DNA of 64,000 nucleotides from Penium margaritaceum (GCA_023375785.1 SZWC01001561.1:13666-77665); one strand, 5' to 3'. Positions 48,116 to 59,821 are shown, counted from the stretch's first letter. Numbers and translations: made by a program. Notes: generated by a model from the sequence alone, not told the origin.

Positions 48116-48658
48116 TCACTCATCTTCCGCTGCACCCTCCAGCCCTTCATAGCTGGTCATCCCAAGTCCGGCCACGCTCATCGCGTGCGGGTCCGCGGGT
48201 TGCGCTTTGGTCAAGCAATTCACAAGCATGTTGTGCGTGCTAGAGTGCTGCAGCACCACCTGCCCCTTCTTGACCATGTCCCGTGCGTAGTGATAACGCA
48301 CGTCGATGTGCTTCGTCCTCTTGTGCTGTGTCGGGTTGTTCATCAGCAAGATGGAGCCGGTGCTGTCCTCTTGCACCACCGCTGGCTCATGCTGCGGCAC
48401 GCCCAGCTCCCCCAGCAACCTACGGAGCCACACCGCCTCCTTGACCACCTCGGCCAGTGCGATGTACTCTGCTTCCGCTGTGGAGGTGGTGACGCTGTCC
48501 TGCTTCCTGCTGCACCACGAGACCGCTGCACCAGCAAGGAAGAACACGTAGCCGGATGTGGACTTCCGCTTGTCCACATCCCCAGCGTAGTCTGCATCCG
48601 TGTAGCAGACCAGGCGCAAAGGGGCTGTCCGCCTTTTGCCGTTGAACCTGAGGCGCAC
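48116..48658 (-). pseudogene. Element B: RNase H domain
   Basis: A 180-residue open stretch with copia RNase H landmarks: CYTDADYAGD (Asp21), STAEAEYIALAE (Glu62/64), a Gln-Glu-Asp-Ser block at about 96-99, and RTKHIDVRYHYARD. It is separated from the upstream part of pol by a single TAA in the HIL-x-x-LQATTH region near 48676-48680, where related copies would have Arg-Tyr. The start is therefore only the first Met after the stop, not a real initiation site. The domain itself looks intact. It ends about 30 bp before the polypurine tract. Confidence 0.92.
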
Positions 48659-48676
48659 GTGCGTCGTTGCCTGCAG

Positions 48677-49045
48677 TTAGCAGAGGATGTGCTTGACCGC
48701 CTGCCTGTGTAGTGGCCCTGGATCGGCCACGTACCTGCTCACCTGGCCCACCGCGTAGGCCAGGTCCGGTCGAGTCGCCACCATGGCATACATGAGGCTG
48801 CCCACCGCCGATTGGTAGGGCACCCCTGCCATATCCTCCCGCTCTTCTTTTGTTTGCAGTGCCATTGCCGCACTCAGTTCCCAGGTCATGGAGACCGGAC
48901 TATAGACTGGATTGTAGTCCTCCATGTCGTACCGCTTCAGCACCTCGGCCACGTCTTTGGCCTGTCCCAACTCAAGCGTGCGCACCCTCCGGTTCCGCGT
49001 AATGCTCACCTCGAGGTAGAACTCTAGCTCCCCCATGTTCGACAT
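48677..49045 (-). pseudogene. Element B: RT C-terminal and connection region
   Basis: A 122-residue stretch: MSNMGELEFYLEV (the copia MGxLxYFLGI block), then AKDVAEVLKRYDM, and GSLMYAMVATRPDLAYAVGQ with VSRYVADPGPLH, all typical of the segment between RT and RNase H. A TAG immediately upstream (after SSRF) separates it from the RT proper, probably from a Lys codon AAG. Reading is otherwise continuous with both neighbours. Confidence 0.9.
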
Positions 49046-49741
49046 CTAGAACCTGCTGCTCAGCTGCTCTTTCAGCTGCTGTAGGCTGGGCAGGTCTGAG
49101 GACCACAAGATCAGATTGTCCACGTAGAGTGCGACAATCTGATAGAGCTTCTTGCTGCGCCGCACGTACACGCTGTGATCCGCCTCACAACGCTTGAAGC
49201 CGAGTTGTGCCATGAAGCTGTCCATCTGGTCGTACCAGCATCGGGGCGATTGTTTTAGCCCGTACAAGGACCTCCGCAGCTTGCACACCTTGCCCTCCGG
49301 CGCCTCCACCCCCTCCGACATCTCCATGTAGATTTCTTTTTCGATGATGCCGTTGAGGAAGGCCGTCTTTATGTCCATTTGGTGGAGCTCCATGTCCTTC
49401 GCAGCCGCCACCGCAAGGATCGCCTGGATGCTTGTGAACTTGGCAACGGGGACAAACGTCTCATCGTAGTGTTGGCCCTTACGCTGTACGTACCCCTTTG
49501 CCATGAGCCACGCCTTGTACTTGTCAACCACACCTTCCTTTGTGAACTTGGTCTTGAAGACCCACTTGGAGCCGATGACCTTGGCGTCTTTCGCCCTGTC
49601 AACGAGCTGCCACGTGTTGTTTTCAGCAATGGACGCCAACTCCGACTTAATGGCGGCGTCCCACTGCTTCCACTCGGGCCACACAAGAGCCTCTTGCATG
49701 GTCTTTGGTTCCGTTGATGTAGCCAGCATGCACAGAGTCAT
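49046..49741 (-). pseudogene. Element B: reverse transcriptase, active site YVDN
   Basis: A 231-residue frame covering most of the copia RT: KVIGSKWVFKTKF, VDKYKAWLMAKGYVQ, HYDETFVPVAKFTS, the first catalytic Asp (residue 123, MDIKTAFLNG), KLRRSLYGLKQSPRCWY, and the second active-site motif at residues 206-209. That motif is YVDN instead of YVDD: codon 49115-49117 is AAT, not GAT. The change falls at a former CG step (GACGAT to GACAAT), consistent with methyl-cytosine deamination on the other strand. Loss of this metal-binding Asp should abolish polymerisation. A stop follows SSRF. In element A the same motif is intact. Confidence 0.93.
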
Positions 49742-50367
49742 GCCGATCCATCGACTGGTGCCTACGTCAAAACGCTTCCCCGCTCTTCGCTGCCTCGGCG
49801 CGATAGTCTTGGCGGCGTCTTGTCGATCTGCTTCGATCCTTCCGACTCAGCCCGGTCCGGTGAATCATCGAGCGGACGGCTCCCCGAGGATTCCTCCCGC
49901 TCCGGTCAACCATCAACCAAACGGGCGGCGCGTCCGGAGGATTTTTTTCCGATGCCCGATGCGACGTCCGCCGGGAGTGCGCGTTTCGGCACCCGAGGTG
50001 CCTCCTTCGACTTATCATTCCGCCAGATCTCCAACCCAGCTGCATTGTCGTCGAAGTCCTCCGCCTCGGCTGCTGCACCTGCTGCACCGTCACGCTCCGA
50101 CGCCGCATCATCGACCTCTGCGTCCACCGGCTCCTCCTCCTCGTCAAGGAACTGGAACCACTCCCCCTGTTTTGGAGTGTTCCCGACGCTCATGTTGTTG
50201 CTGCTACTGATGAAGCTCTGCTGCTCGTCCAGCTCGACGTCACGGCTGCAGATGATCTCTTGCGTGCACAGTTCCCAGAGCCGATACGCCTTTTACGTGC
50301 TCTCATAGCCAAGGAACAAGCACGGCTTCACCCGTGGGTCCAGCTTGCTTTTGCGTTGTTGCGTCTC
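49742..50367 (-). pseudogene. Element B: integrase C-terminal tail and linker to RT
   Basis: Minus-strand reading after KAHAMM meets stops but can be followed by eye: PRVKPCLFLGYE (copia GKLDPRA-FLGY block), AYRLWELCTQEI, SRDVELDE, then a low-complexity acidic linker rich in Glu/Asp/Ala (49906-50193) beginning after NTPKQGEWFQFLDEEEEP. An acidic, poorly conserved linker in this place is normal for copia pol. At least two stops (near 50365 and 50295) interrupt it. Confidence 0.8.
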
Positions 50368-51590
50368 CTACATCATTGCGTGCGCCTTGCACCCGAACAC
50401 CTTCAGGTGCGCCACGTTTAGCTTGCGCCCGCTCCAAACCTCCTGTGGCGTCTTCCAGCCGTCCCTACCCTTCAGCACCGCTATTGGGGTGAGGTTGATG
50501 GTGTAGCTCGCTGTATGCACAGCCTCCGCCCAGAACCCTCGCGGCAACCCCGCATCCACAAGCATGGTCCGTACCATGTTGAGCAGCGTCTGGTTTGCCC
50601 GTTCCACCACTCCGTTGGACTGTGGCGAGTATGGCATAGTGGGTTCCCACGTGATGCCCTGCTGCTTCATCCACTCGCTGCAGCCCACGTACTCTCCGCC
50701 ATTGTCGCTGCATAGCGATCTGACCTTCCGGCCAGTCTGCCTTTCCACTGCTGCGACGTGCTCCTTCAGCCGGTCTAGGACCTCGCCCTTCCGCTTCATA
50801 AAGTACACGTAGAGCTTTCTGCTGCACTTGTCAATGAAAGTGACGAAGCATCTCAAGCCGCCGTTTGATGGCGTTTTGAACCGTCCGCATACATCACTGT
50901 GCACGACCTCCAGCAGGTCCTTTGCACGAGCCTCGTTCTCATTGAGCGGCTTGCGCCGCGCCTTGCCCAAAGTGCAAGGCTCACACGTTCCGTGCGCTAT
51001 TGCATCTACTGTCGCGTCTGCACCGTTGATGATGAGGCTGCGCACCATGTCGCGCTTCGCCATCTCCTTAACGGTTACGGGCGCTGAATGCCCCAACCGT
51101 CGGTGCCAGAGCTCCAGATCAGCGCTTCCTCCCTTGGCCATGTTGACAACGCGCTCCTGTGATTCCACTGCATCCGATGCCGCGGGGACCACCTTGGTCT
51201 CCACGATGTAGAGACCGCCCTCGCGCTTCGCCTCCTGAACGACCTCGCGGTCGCCGTCAATGCGCACCACTGTACCTTTCCTGCGGAAAAGCACCTCATA
51301 CCCCTTGTCCGTTAAGCGGCTGACACTCAGGATGTCAGCCAGGCCGTGGACGTGCTGCACATCACAAATTGTGCACAGCTCCTTTTTACCGCCCACCACG
51401 ACTTCCACCTCCACGTCGCCTTGGCCGTCCGCCGGCTCAACTTTGGCGTTCGCGACCACCATTGACTTGGAGGACTTCTCGTAGGTGACGAACCCCACCT
51501 TCTCGATTTGGGTGTGCTCCTCGGCCCCGGAATCCAGGCACCGCCTGTTGGCCTTCTTGAGGAAGTGGTTCTTGCGACCTGCTCTTGCTG
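50368..51590 (-). pseudogene. Element B: protease and integrase, best-preserved pol segment
   Basis: One open frame reaches upstream to 51996, but only from about 51590 is it in the true pol frame; the earlier part is gag read in the wrong frame. Numbered from 51996, the protease motif CLDSGAEEH is at 153-161, VANAKVE and the NILSVS-like DILSVSRL follow, then the integrase HHCC site (H298, H303, C338, C341) and the catalytic residues D368 (HSDVCG), D431 (SDNGGEY) and E465 (NGVVERANQT). The D431-E465 interval has 33 intervening residues where copia usually has 35. FWAEAVHTASYTINLTP and KVFGCKAHA complete the core. Catalytic residues are intact. Confidence 0.94.
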
Positions 51591-52363
51591 TATTTGCCGC
51601 CGGTCTTCGCCTCCTTCGGGCACTCACGAGCCCAATGGCCCTCCTTACCGCAATTGCGGCATGCACCTTTCTTGGCGCCCCTCTTGCCGCCGCCCTTTCC
51701 GCCGCTTCCTCGGCCCCCGCTTCCGCCATCCCACGTTTTGGTGACAAGGGCCGATGAGGAAGACGAGGACTCCCCGCAGCTCTGTCGATGCACCTCGTTG
51801 CGGATGTACTCTGTGACCGCCCCATAGGTGAGCTTGTCCTCCGACCATCCTCCGAGAACGGTGATGAGTGGACCCCAACTGTTAGGTAGGGCCATGAGGA
51901 GCGCCATCGCCTACAGCTGCGTGTTAATCTTCCATCCCACATCGTTGCATTACGAGGCAAGCGACTCGATCTGCTGCATGGTGGAGATGATATCATCTCC
52001 CTCCTCGATTCTCACCATGAGGAGCCGCTTCATCGGGAAGATATTGTTTGCAAGCGACTTGGATTGGTGGATGGCGCAGAGCTTTTGCCAAGATTTGGCT
52101 GCCAGCTTGCAGCCTTGGAATTAGCCCCACTGCGACTCAGCTGTCACGGACACCAAGAGCATGAGTACCTCCATGTTCTTCTTTTCAAAGGCCTGCTTCT
52201 CCGCGTCTGTAGCAGTCACCTCTGTGAGCACCTCCTTTCCCAACATGACATCCAGCAACCCCTTATGCGAGAGGTGCAGTTCGAACTGCCACCTCCATAG
52301 CCCGAAGCCCGGGCCGCCCGCATACTTCTGAATGGGCTGCGTGTCCTTCCGCGCCATGTGCAC
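51437..52363 (-). pseudogene. Element B: gag with zinc knuckle, interrupted
   Basis: The first ATG pair of the interior is at 52363/52357, about 115 nt inside the 5' LTR. The N-terminal block YAGGPGFGLWRWQFELHL with LLDVMLG resembles the start of copia gag. TAA at 52121-52123 interrupts it, and further stops occur near 51950 and 51912. Reading resumes with KSLANNIFPMKRL and MALPNSWGPLITVLGGWSED, a Gly/Ser/Lys-rich stretch, then the knuckle CRNCGKEGHWAREC (CX2CX4HX4C). The frame then differs from that of protease, with a break near 51590. Since copia elements commonly use one gag-pol frame, I read it as a frameshift mutation, though a recoding site cannot be excluded. Confidence 0.88.
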
Positions 52364-52461
52364 AGCTGCTACTCCGACGAGTTCTCAGAACTTCACGGCA
52401 ACGTCCAAGATGACGATCCCGTGCGCTGCGGAAGACGTGAACGATGGAGGCTATCAGACCC

Positions 52462-52476
52462 GTGGGCCCATAACCC
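52462..52476 (-). other. Element B primer-binding site, half-tRNA-iMet type
   Basis: The plus strand GTGGGCCCATAACCC, two bases inside the 5' LTR, equals the anticodon stem-loop of initiator tRNA-Met as I know it from plants. The minus strand GGGTTATGGGCCCAC is therefore a primer site for a cleaved tRNA half, as in Drosophila copia. Confidence 0.87.
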
Positions 52477-52478
52477 TT

Positions 52479-53462
52479 TGTCAGGAGGAATCCGCGTGGT
52501 GCGGTTCCGACGTTTGTCTGATCGTCTCTAGTGGTTCACGTCTATTACTTTGGGCGAATCTGAGAGTGAGCATGAGCTTTCTGGTCGCCTCACGCTATGT
52601 GAGTAGGAATTAAGAGACAGTCAGTTTGCGAAGGGAATAACGTCGTTTTGCGTTAGTTTTTGAACAAAGACATGATTACAACATTTATAGGGATAGTAAT
52701 GAGCTTTCGAACGTACCAAACCGCACGCAATTCGGCCAAGCATAGGCCAAGTTATGCTTGCCAAAGCGCAGGTCTCACCCACCACAGAAACGCCTAACGC
52801 TTCCATGGTACGCACACGCCGTGGTGCCTTCCTTCACGTGCGAAGCGCCTTTCCCAAGGCGCAGGTTCTCTTGCACATGGTGTAGGGTTTTCTTGCACTG
52901 TTTCCACGCACCCTACCCACTTTGGGGTCGAGTTTGGTGATGGGGTGTGATGAGGTTCGAAACCTGTCCGCGGACCTGCAGTCAGAATTTTGACTGTCTC
53001 CGAGTAACAAAATGTACTACTGAGTTTCGGACGCTGAGCCATGATTTTGGCTAAGTCCCTCAGTAACAACGTGCACTACTGGATCCGGTGGATGATCCAT
53101 CTGATCAGGTGGATTATCCATCAGACGCCTCGGCAGGCCTTCTGGAGCAATTTCTCGAGATGGTATTTTTGTTACTCAATCCGGTCAATTGTCCACCGGA
53201 TTTCGAGTCGCAGCCGGCTCCCAGAGTCACTGCACACACCCCAACTTTGGGAGACCATATCTCCCTTGATACCTGTCCGATTCCGGCGGAACACCTTCCA
53301 CCGGATGCAACAACTCGTCCACTTTACGGAGCAATCCTCCATTTGAGGATCCAAGCAATCCTAAAGTCGCCAGATCTGCCGGCGCGGAGTTTCCACTTTC
53401 CGGCGGCTCATCAGCGCCACGTGGCGACGCACTTGGGTATGCGGAGGGGCATTTTTTCAACA
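52479..53462 (-). repeat. Element B 5' LTR (right in the window)
   Basis: Plus-strand ends are TGTCAGGAGG and TTTTTCAACA. Carries the TATA box and the palindrome. It drives the minus-strand element in the intact state. Confidence 0.95.
52682..52692 (-). promoter_or_regulatory. Candidate TATA box in element B 5' LTR
   Basis: The minus strand reads CCCTATAAATG about 775 nt into the LTR, and the same word occurs in the solo LTR at 35351-35361. About 200 nt remain to the LTR end, a plausible length for the transcribed R-U5 part. Function is inferred. Confidence 0.6.
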
Positions 53463-54029
53463 GTTTCTAGGCAATCACTGGCTAGCAATTGTGTCTACCT
53501 AACAATTGGTCACTTTTGCGCAAGGTGCTAGTCAAAGACTAACTCCTGGGGCTTAGACCAACCTGTATCTTCTTTATACTGTTCCTTAGCTGGAAAACTC
53601 TGTGAGGAGCATCTATGGCCAGATTGTGTCATTAGAATGAGGAATGAGCCTAGTACATATAGTCCTAGGCCTGGCTTCTAAGGTGTGTGCGTAGTGGCAC
53701 TTTTAGGGTGGCCACTCCACACCACCTCACCAGCTCGCCAATTGGCGCATCCACTAACCGCCTAGTGGCACATCCTCCTCATGCATGGAGAAATGTCTAA
53801 GAAACTTCCCCTATGCAGGAAAGTCAAAAACCTTCCTGCGGACATCAAGGCTCGATCGCTGGACCTGTTGACCCTAAGTCCAACATCCTATTCGTTGCGC
53901 TACACTTCTGGTGTGTTGGTTGGACTTGAATAACGCACAAGGTTTGGGGGACTTACTCCAAGGGAGCGGTGCATGCCCAACCTGTCCGTTAAGCCACAGC
54001 AGTGGCCATGGGGCATAAAAGAACAAGAG
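53463..54029. other. Unassigned sequence right of element B
   Basis: Starts with the right GTTTC target duplication and ends where the 191-bp satellite resumes at TATTATGATTTGTCAAC. No protein domain is seen. It contains one tRNA-like stretch (53850-53925). Probably the remainder of an older insertion into the satellite, continuous with 46966-47086 before element B arrived. Confidence 0.55.
53850..53925 (-). other. Possible tRNA-like (SINE or tRNA-relic) sequence
   Basis: On the minus strand TAGCGCAACGAATAGG resembles a Pol III A box. It is followed by a weak stem GTTGG/TCAAC around a loop and then GCGATCGAGCC resembling a B box, at roughly tRNA spacing. No convincing acceptor stem closes it, so a functional tRNA is not claimed. 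Confidence 0.3.
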
Positions 54030-56420
54030 TATTATGATTTGTCAACATTGACCGCACATATTGAGATTCTTTGGTCATGGTCAGTGACATATGCCTACTT
54101 TGGTTGGTCATTGTGCATGGTAGCCACACTGTGCCACTACTCATTGAAGGTCTGTGTACTTCCTAGTCAACAACTAGTATTTCCAAACCGTTATTTCTCT
54201 GTCTCACCATTTGTGACTCGTATTAGGAGTTAGTGACATATGCCTACTTTGAATGGTCTTTATGCATAGCAGCCACACCGTGCCACTGCGTATTGAATGT
54301 TTTTGTAATTTCTAGTCAACTAGTAGTTGCAAGCCATTTACTAGTATTTTCAAACTATTGTTTCCCCCTCTGACCATTTGTGACTTGTTTTATGAGTTGT
54401 CAATTTTGACCCAACATAGTGGATTTATCTGGTCATGGTCAGTGAAATATACTTAATTTGGTTGGTCATCGTGCATAGTAGTCACACCGTGCCACTACTT
54501 ATTGAAGGTCTTTTTACTTGCTAGTCCATAAATAGTTTGCCCAACCCATTGTCCCCCCTCAACCCATTTGTGACTCATATTATGAGTTGTCAATGTTGAC
54601 CACACATACTGAAATTCTTTTGGTCATGGTCAGTGACATATGCCTACTTTGGTTGGTTAGTGGGCATGGTCGACATTTCGTGACACTACTTATGGAAGTT
54701 CTTTGTACTTGCTAGTCTATAGCTAGTATTCCCAACACATTGTTTCGCCCTCTGACCATTTGTGACTCCTAATATGAGTTGTCAACGTTGACCACACATA
54801 GTGAGATTCTTTGGTCATGGTCAGTGACATATGCCTATTTCGGTTGGTCATTATGCATGGTAGCCACACCGTGCCACTAGTTTTTGAATATGTTTGTCTT
54901 GCTAGTTGATAAACATGATTCCAAAGCCATTGTTCCCCCCTCTGACCATTTTTGACTCGTAGTATGAGTTGTCAACGTTGACCACACAGTGAAATTCTTT
55001 GTTAATGGTCACTGACATATGCTTACTTTGGTTGGTCATTATGCACAGTATCCACACTGATCCACTATTTATTGAAGTTCCTTCCACTTTCTATTCCATA
55101 ACTAGTACTCCCAAACCATCGTTTCCCCCTCTGAGCACTTGTGACTCATATTTTGAGTTGTCAAGATTGACCAACATAGTGAAATCCTTTGGTCATGGCC
55201 AGTGACACGTGCCTACTTTGGTTTATCTTTATGCAGGGTAGCCACATCGTGCCACTAGTTGTTTAAGGTACTTGTACTTGCTAGTTGATAAAAAAAATCC
55301 CCAAACTGTCTTTTTTCCCTCTAACCATTTGTGACTCGTAGTAATACGCTGTCAACGTTAACCACACATAGTGAAATTCTTTGCTCGTGTTTGGTGACAT
55401 ATGGCTTCTTTGGTTGGTCATTGTGCATGGTAGCCACACCTTTCCACTTCTTATTGGAGGTCTATGAACTATCTAGTCAACAATTAGTATTCTTAAACCA
55501 TAGTTTCTCCCTCTGAACATGTGTGACCCGTTTAATGAGGTGTCAATGTTGATCACACATGATGAAATTCTTTGGTCATAGCTAGTGACATATACATACT
55601 TTGGTTGGTCATTGTGCATGGTAGCCATACCGTGCCACTACGTATAGAAGGTCTATGTACTTGCTAGTGAATAACTAGTATTCCCAAACCAATGTTTCCC
55701 CCTTTCACCACTTATGACTTGCATCATGAGTTGCCAATGTTGAGCACACATGGTTAATTCCTTTGGTCATGATCAATGACATATGTCCACTTTGGATGGC
55801 CATTGTGCATGGTAGCCACACCGTGCAACTACTTATTGAAGGTCTCTGTACTTGCTATTTGATAACTAGTATTCCCAAACCATTGTTTCCCCCGCTGACC
55901 ATTTGAGACTCGCATTATTTTTTGTCAACATTGACCAAACATAGTGAACTGTTTTGGTCATGGTCAATGACATATACCTACTTTGGTTGGTCATTGTGCA
56001 TGGTAGTCACACCGTGCCACTACTTATTGAAGGTATTTGTACTTCCTATTTTATAATTAGTATTCCCAAACTTTTGTTTCCCTTTCTGACCATACGTGAC
56101 TTATGCATCTGGTTTTCAACGCTGACCACACACAGTGGAATTTGTTTTTCATGGTCAGTGACATATGCCTACTTTGGTTGGTCATTGTGTATGGTAGCCA
56201 CACATTGCCACTGTGTATTGAAGTTCTTTATTCTTTCCAGTCGATAACTAGTATTCCCAAATCATTGTTCCCCCTTCTCACAATTTCTGACTCGTATTAT
56301 GAGTGTTCAAAAATGACCACACATAGTGAAATTCTTTGGTCATGGTCAGTGACATATGCCTACTTTGGTTTGTACTTGCTAGTCGCTAACTAGTATTTCT
56401 AAACCATTGATTCCCCTCTG
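54030..56420 (+). repeat. 191-bp satellite array, block 3 (plus orientation)
   Basis: About 12-13 monomers in the same orientation as blocks 1 and 2, ending at the sharp orientation switch at about 56420. No gene is supported. Confidence 0.93.
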
Positions 56421-59400
56421 TGTGGTCAACGTTGACAACTCATAAAACGAGTCACAAATGGTCTGAGGATGAAACAATGGTTTGGGCATATGAATAATCA
56501 ACCAGAAATTACAAAGACCTTCAATGAGTAGTGGCACGGTGTGGATACAATGCACAACGACCAACCAAAATAGGTGTCTGTTATTGACCACGAGCAAACG
56601 AATTTCACTCCGTGTGGTCATCGTTGACAACTCATAATACAAGTCACAAATGTTCAGAGGGGGAACCAATGGTTTGGGAATAATGTTTTCCACTAGCAAG
56701 TACAAAAGATTTCAATGATTAGTGGCACGGCATGGATACCATGCAGAATGACCAACCAAAGTAGGCACATGTCGCTTACCATGACCAGAGAATTTCACTA
56801 TGTGTGGTCAATGTTGACAAGTCGTCATACAAGTCGCAGACAGTCATAGGGTGAAACAATGGTTTGAGAATACTAGTTGTATAGTAGCAAGTACAAATAC
56901 CTTCAATAAGAAGTGGCACAGTGTGCCTACCATGCACAGTGACCAACCAGAGCAGGCATATGGAACTGACCATGACCAACGAATTTCACTATATGTGATC
57001 AATGTTGAGAAGTCATAATACGAGTCACAAATGGTCAGATGGGGAAACAATGCTTTGGTAATTCTAGGTATTGACTAAGTAGTACAAACACCTTCAATAC
57101 GTAGTGGCAAAGTGTGGCTATCATGGACAATGGCCAACAAAAGTAGGCATATGTCACTGACCATGACCAAAAAATTTCCTATGTGTGGTCAACGTTGAGA
57201 ACACATAATACAAGTCACAAATGGTCAGAGGACGAAACAATGGTTTGGGCATACGAGTTATTGACTGGAAAGTACAATAACTAGTGGCACGGTGTGGCTA
57301 CCATGCACAATCATCAACCAAAGAAGGCATATGTTTCTGGCCATGACTCAAGAATCTCTCTAAGGGTGGTTAAGGTTGACAGCACATAATCCGAGTCACA
57401 AATGGTTTGTGGGGGAAACAATGGTTTGGGAATACTATTTATCAACTAGTAAGTAGAAAGACCTTCAATAAGTACTGGCACGGTTTGGCTACCATTCACA
57501 ATGACCAACCAAAGTAGGCATATGTCAGTGATCACGACCAAAGAATTTTACTATGTGTGGTCAACGTTGACAACTCATCATACGAGTCACAAATGTTCAG
57601 AGGGGGAAACGATGGTTCTAGAATACGAGTTCTCCACCAGCAATGAAAAAATCCTTCTATACGTAGTGGCACAGTGTGGCTACCATGCACAATGACCAAC
57701 CAAAATAGGCGTATGTCACTGACCATGAACAAAAGAATTTCAATGTGTGTGGTCAACATTGACAATGCACAATACAAGTCGCAAATGGTCAGAGGGGGAA
57801 AAATGGGTTGGGAATATTATATCTCAACTAGCAAGTATAAAAACCTTCAATAAGTAGTGGCACGTCTGGCTACCATGCACAATGACCAACCAAAGAAGGT
57901 ATGTGCCAGTGACCATGACCTAAGAATGTTACTATGTGTTGTCAACGTTGACAACTCCGAATACGAGTCGGAAACGGCCAGAGGGGGAAAACAATGGTTT
58001 CGGAATAACATTTATCAACTAGAAAGTACAAACACCTTCAATACGTAGTGGCACGGTGTGGATATCATGCACTATGACCAACCAAAGTAGGCACAAGTCA
58101 CTCACAACGACCAACGAATTTCACTATGGATGGTCAACATTGACAACTCACAATATGAGTCCCACATGGTCAGAGTGTGAAACAATGGTTTAAAAAAAAT
58201 AGTGATTGAATAGCAAGTAAATACACCTTTAACAAGTAGTGGCACGGTGTAGCTACCATGATCAATGACCAACCAACGTATGCATGTGTCATTGACCATG
58301 ATCAGAGAATTCCACTATGTGTGGTCAAGGCCGACAACTCATAATACGTGTCACAAATGATCCAATGGGGAAAGAATTTTTGGGAACACTAGGTATCAAG
58401 TTGAAAGTACAAAGACCTTAAACAAGTAGTGGCACGGTGTGGCTACCAAGTACAATGACCAACCAAAGCAGGCATATGTGACTGATGGTGACCACATAAC
58501 TTCACAATGTGTGGTCAATGTTGACAACTCATAACATGATTCACAAATGGTCAGAGGTGGAAAAATTGGTTTGGGAATACTACTTGTCAACTAGCAAGTA
58601 CAAAGACCTTCAAGAGGCAATGGTACGGTGTGGCTACCATGCACAATGACCAAAACAATTAGGCACATGTCACTGACCATGACCAAAAGAATTTCATTGT
58701 GCGTGGTCATTTTTGACAACTCGTAATGGTTTACAAGTCAGAAATGGTCAGAGGGGGAAACAATTATTTGGGAATACTATTTTTATACTAGCAAGTACAA
58801 AGACCCTCAATAAGTAGTGGCACGGCGTGGCTACCATGCACAATGACCAACCAAAGTAGGCATGTGTTACTGACCATGACCAAAGAGCGTCACTATGTGT
58901 GGTCAACGTTGACAACTCAAAATACGAGTCGCAAACGGTCCAAGAGGGGAGAAACGGTTAGGAAATACTAGTTACCGACTAGCAAGTACAAAGACCTTAA
59001 ATAAGTAGTGGCATGGTGTGGCTACCATGCACAATGACCAACCAAAGTAAGTATATGTCACTGACCATGACCAAGGAATGAATCATGTGTGGTCAACTTT
59101 GCCAACTCATAACATGAGTCACAAATGGTCAGAGGGGCAAAGAATAGTTTATGAATACTATTTTTTGACAAGCAAGTTCAAGTACCTTCAATAAGTAGTG
59201 GCATGGTGCGGCTACCATGCACAAAAACCAACTAAAGTAGGGATATGTCACTGACCATGACCAAAGAACTTCACGATGTGTGGTCAATGTTGCCAGCTCA
59301 TAATACGAGTCACATGTGGTCAGAGGCTGGAACAATGGTTTGAGAATACTAGTTACATAGTAGCAAGTACAAAGACATTTTATAACAAGTGTCACGGTGT

Positions 59401-59821
59401 GCCTACCATGCACAATGACTAACCAAAGTAGGCATATGGCACTGACCATGACCAACGAATTTCACTATATCTGGTCAGCGTTGAGAACACATAATACGTG
59501 TGCCAAATGGTCAGATGGGGAAACAATGGTTTGGAAATACTAGTAAGTAAATATCAACTAGAAAGTACAAAAACTTCAATACGTAGTGGTACGGTGTGGC
59601 TATCATGGACAATGACAAACCAAAGTAGGCATATGTCAGTGACCATGACCAAACAATTTCACTATGTGTGGTCAACGTTGAAAACTCATAATACAAGTCA
59701 CAAATGGTCAGAGAAAGAACCAATGGGTTGGGAAGACTAGTTATGGAATAGCAAGTACAAATACCTTCAATAATTAGCGGCACGGCATGGCTACCATGCA
59801 CAACACCAAGCAAAGAAGGCA
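56421..59821 (-). repeat. 191-bp satellite array, block 4 (inverted)
   Basis: The plus strand now reads the reverse complement (TGTGGTCAACGTTGACAACT, CAAATGGTCAGAGGGGGAAA, CATGCACAATGACCAACCAA). About 18 monomers up to the second MITE. Confidence 0.93.

Larger units (their letters stand above)
47087..53462 (-). mobile_element. Ty1/copia-type LTR retrotransposon, element B (full-length, degenerate)
   Basis: 6376 bp with LTRs at 47087-48072 and 52479-53462 and a perfect 5-bp target duplication GTTTC (47082-47086 and 53463-53467). Minus-strand order is 5' LTR, half-tRNA-iMet primer site, gag with zinc knuckle, protease DSG, integrase, RT, RNase H, polypurine tract, 3' LTR. The order integrase before RT defines Ty1/copia. 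Several stops, a gag-pol frame break and an RT active-site change (YVDN) show that this copy is inactive. Over the first 240 bp the two LTRs differ at roughly one site in ten by eye, so it is not a recent insertion. Confidence 0.95.

Noticed and set aside
51437-51600. Programmed frameshift between gag and pol in element B
   Set aside because: No slippery heptamer plus structure is evident, the element already has many random lesions, and copia families commonly use one frame. A plain mutation is simpler.
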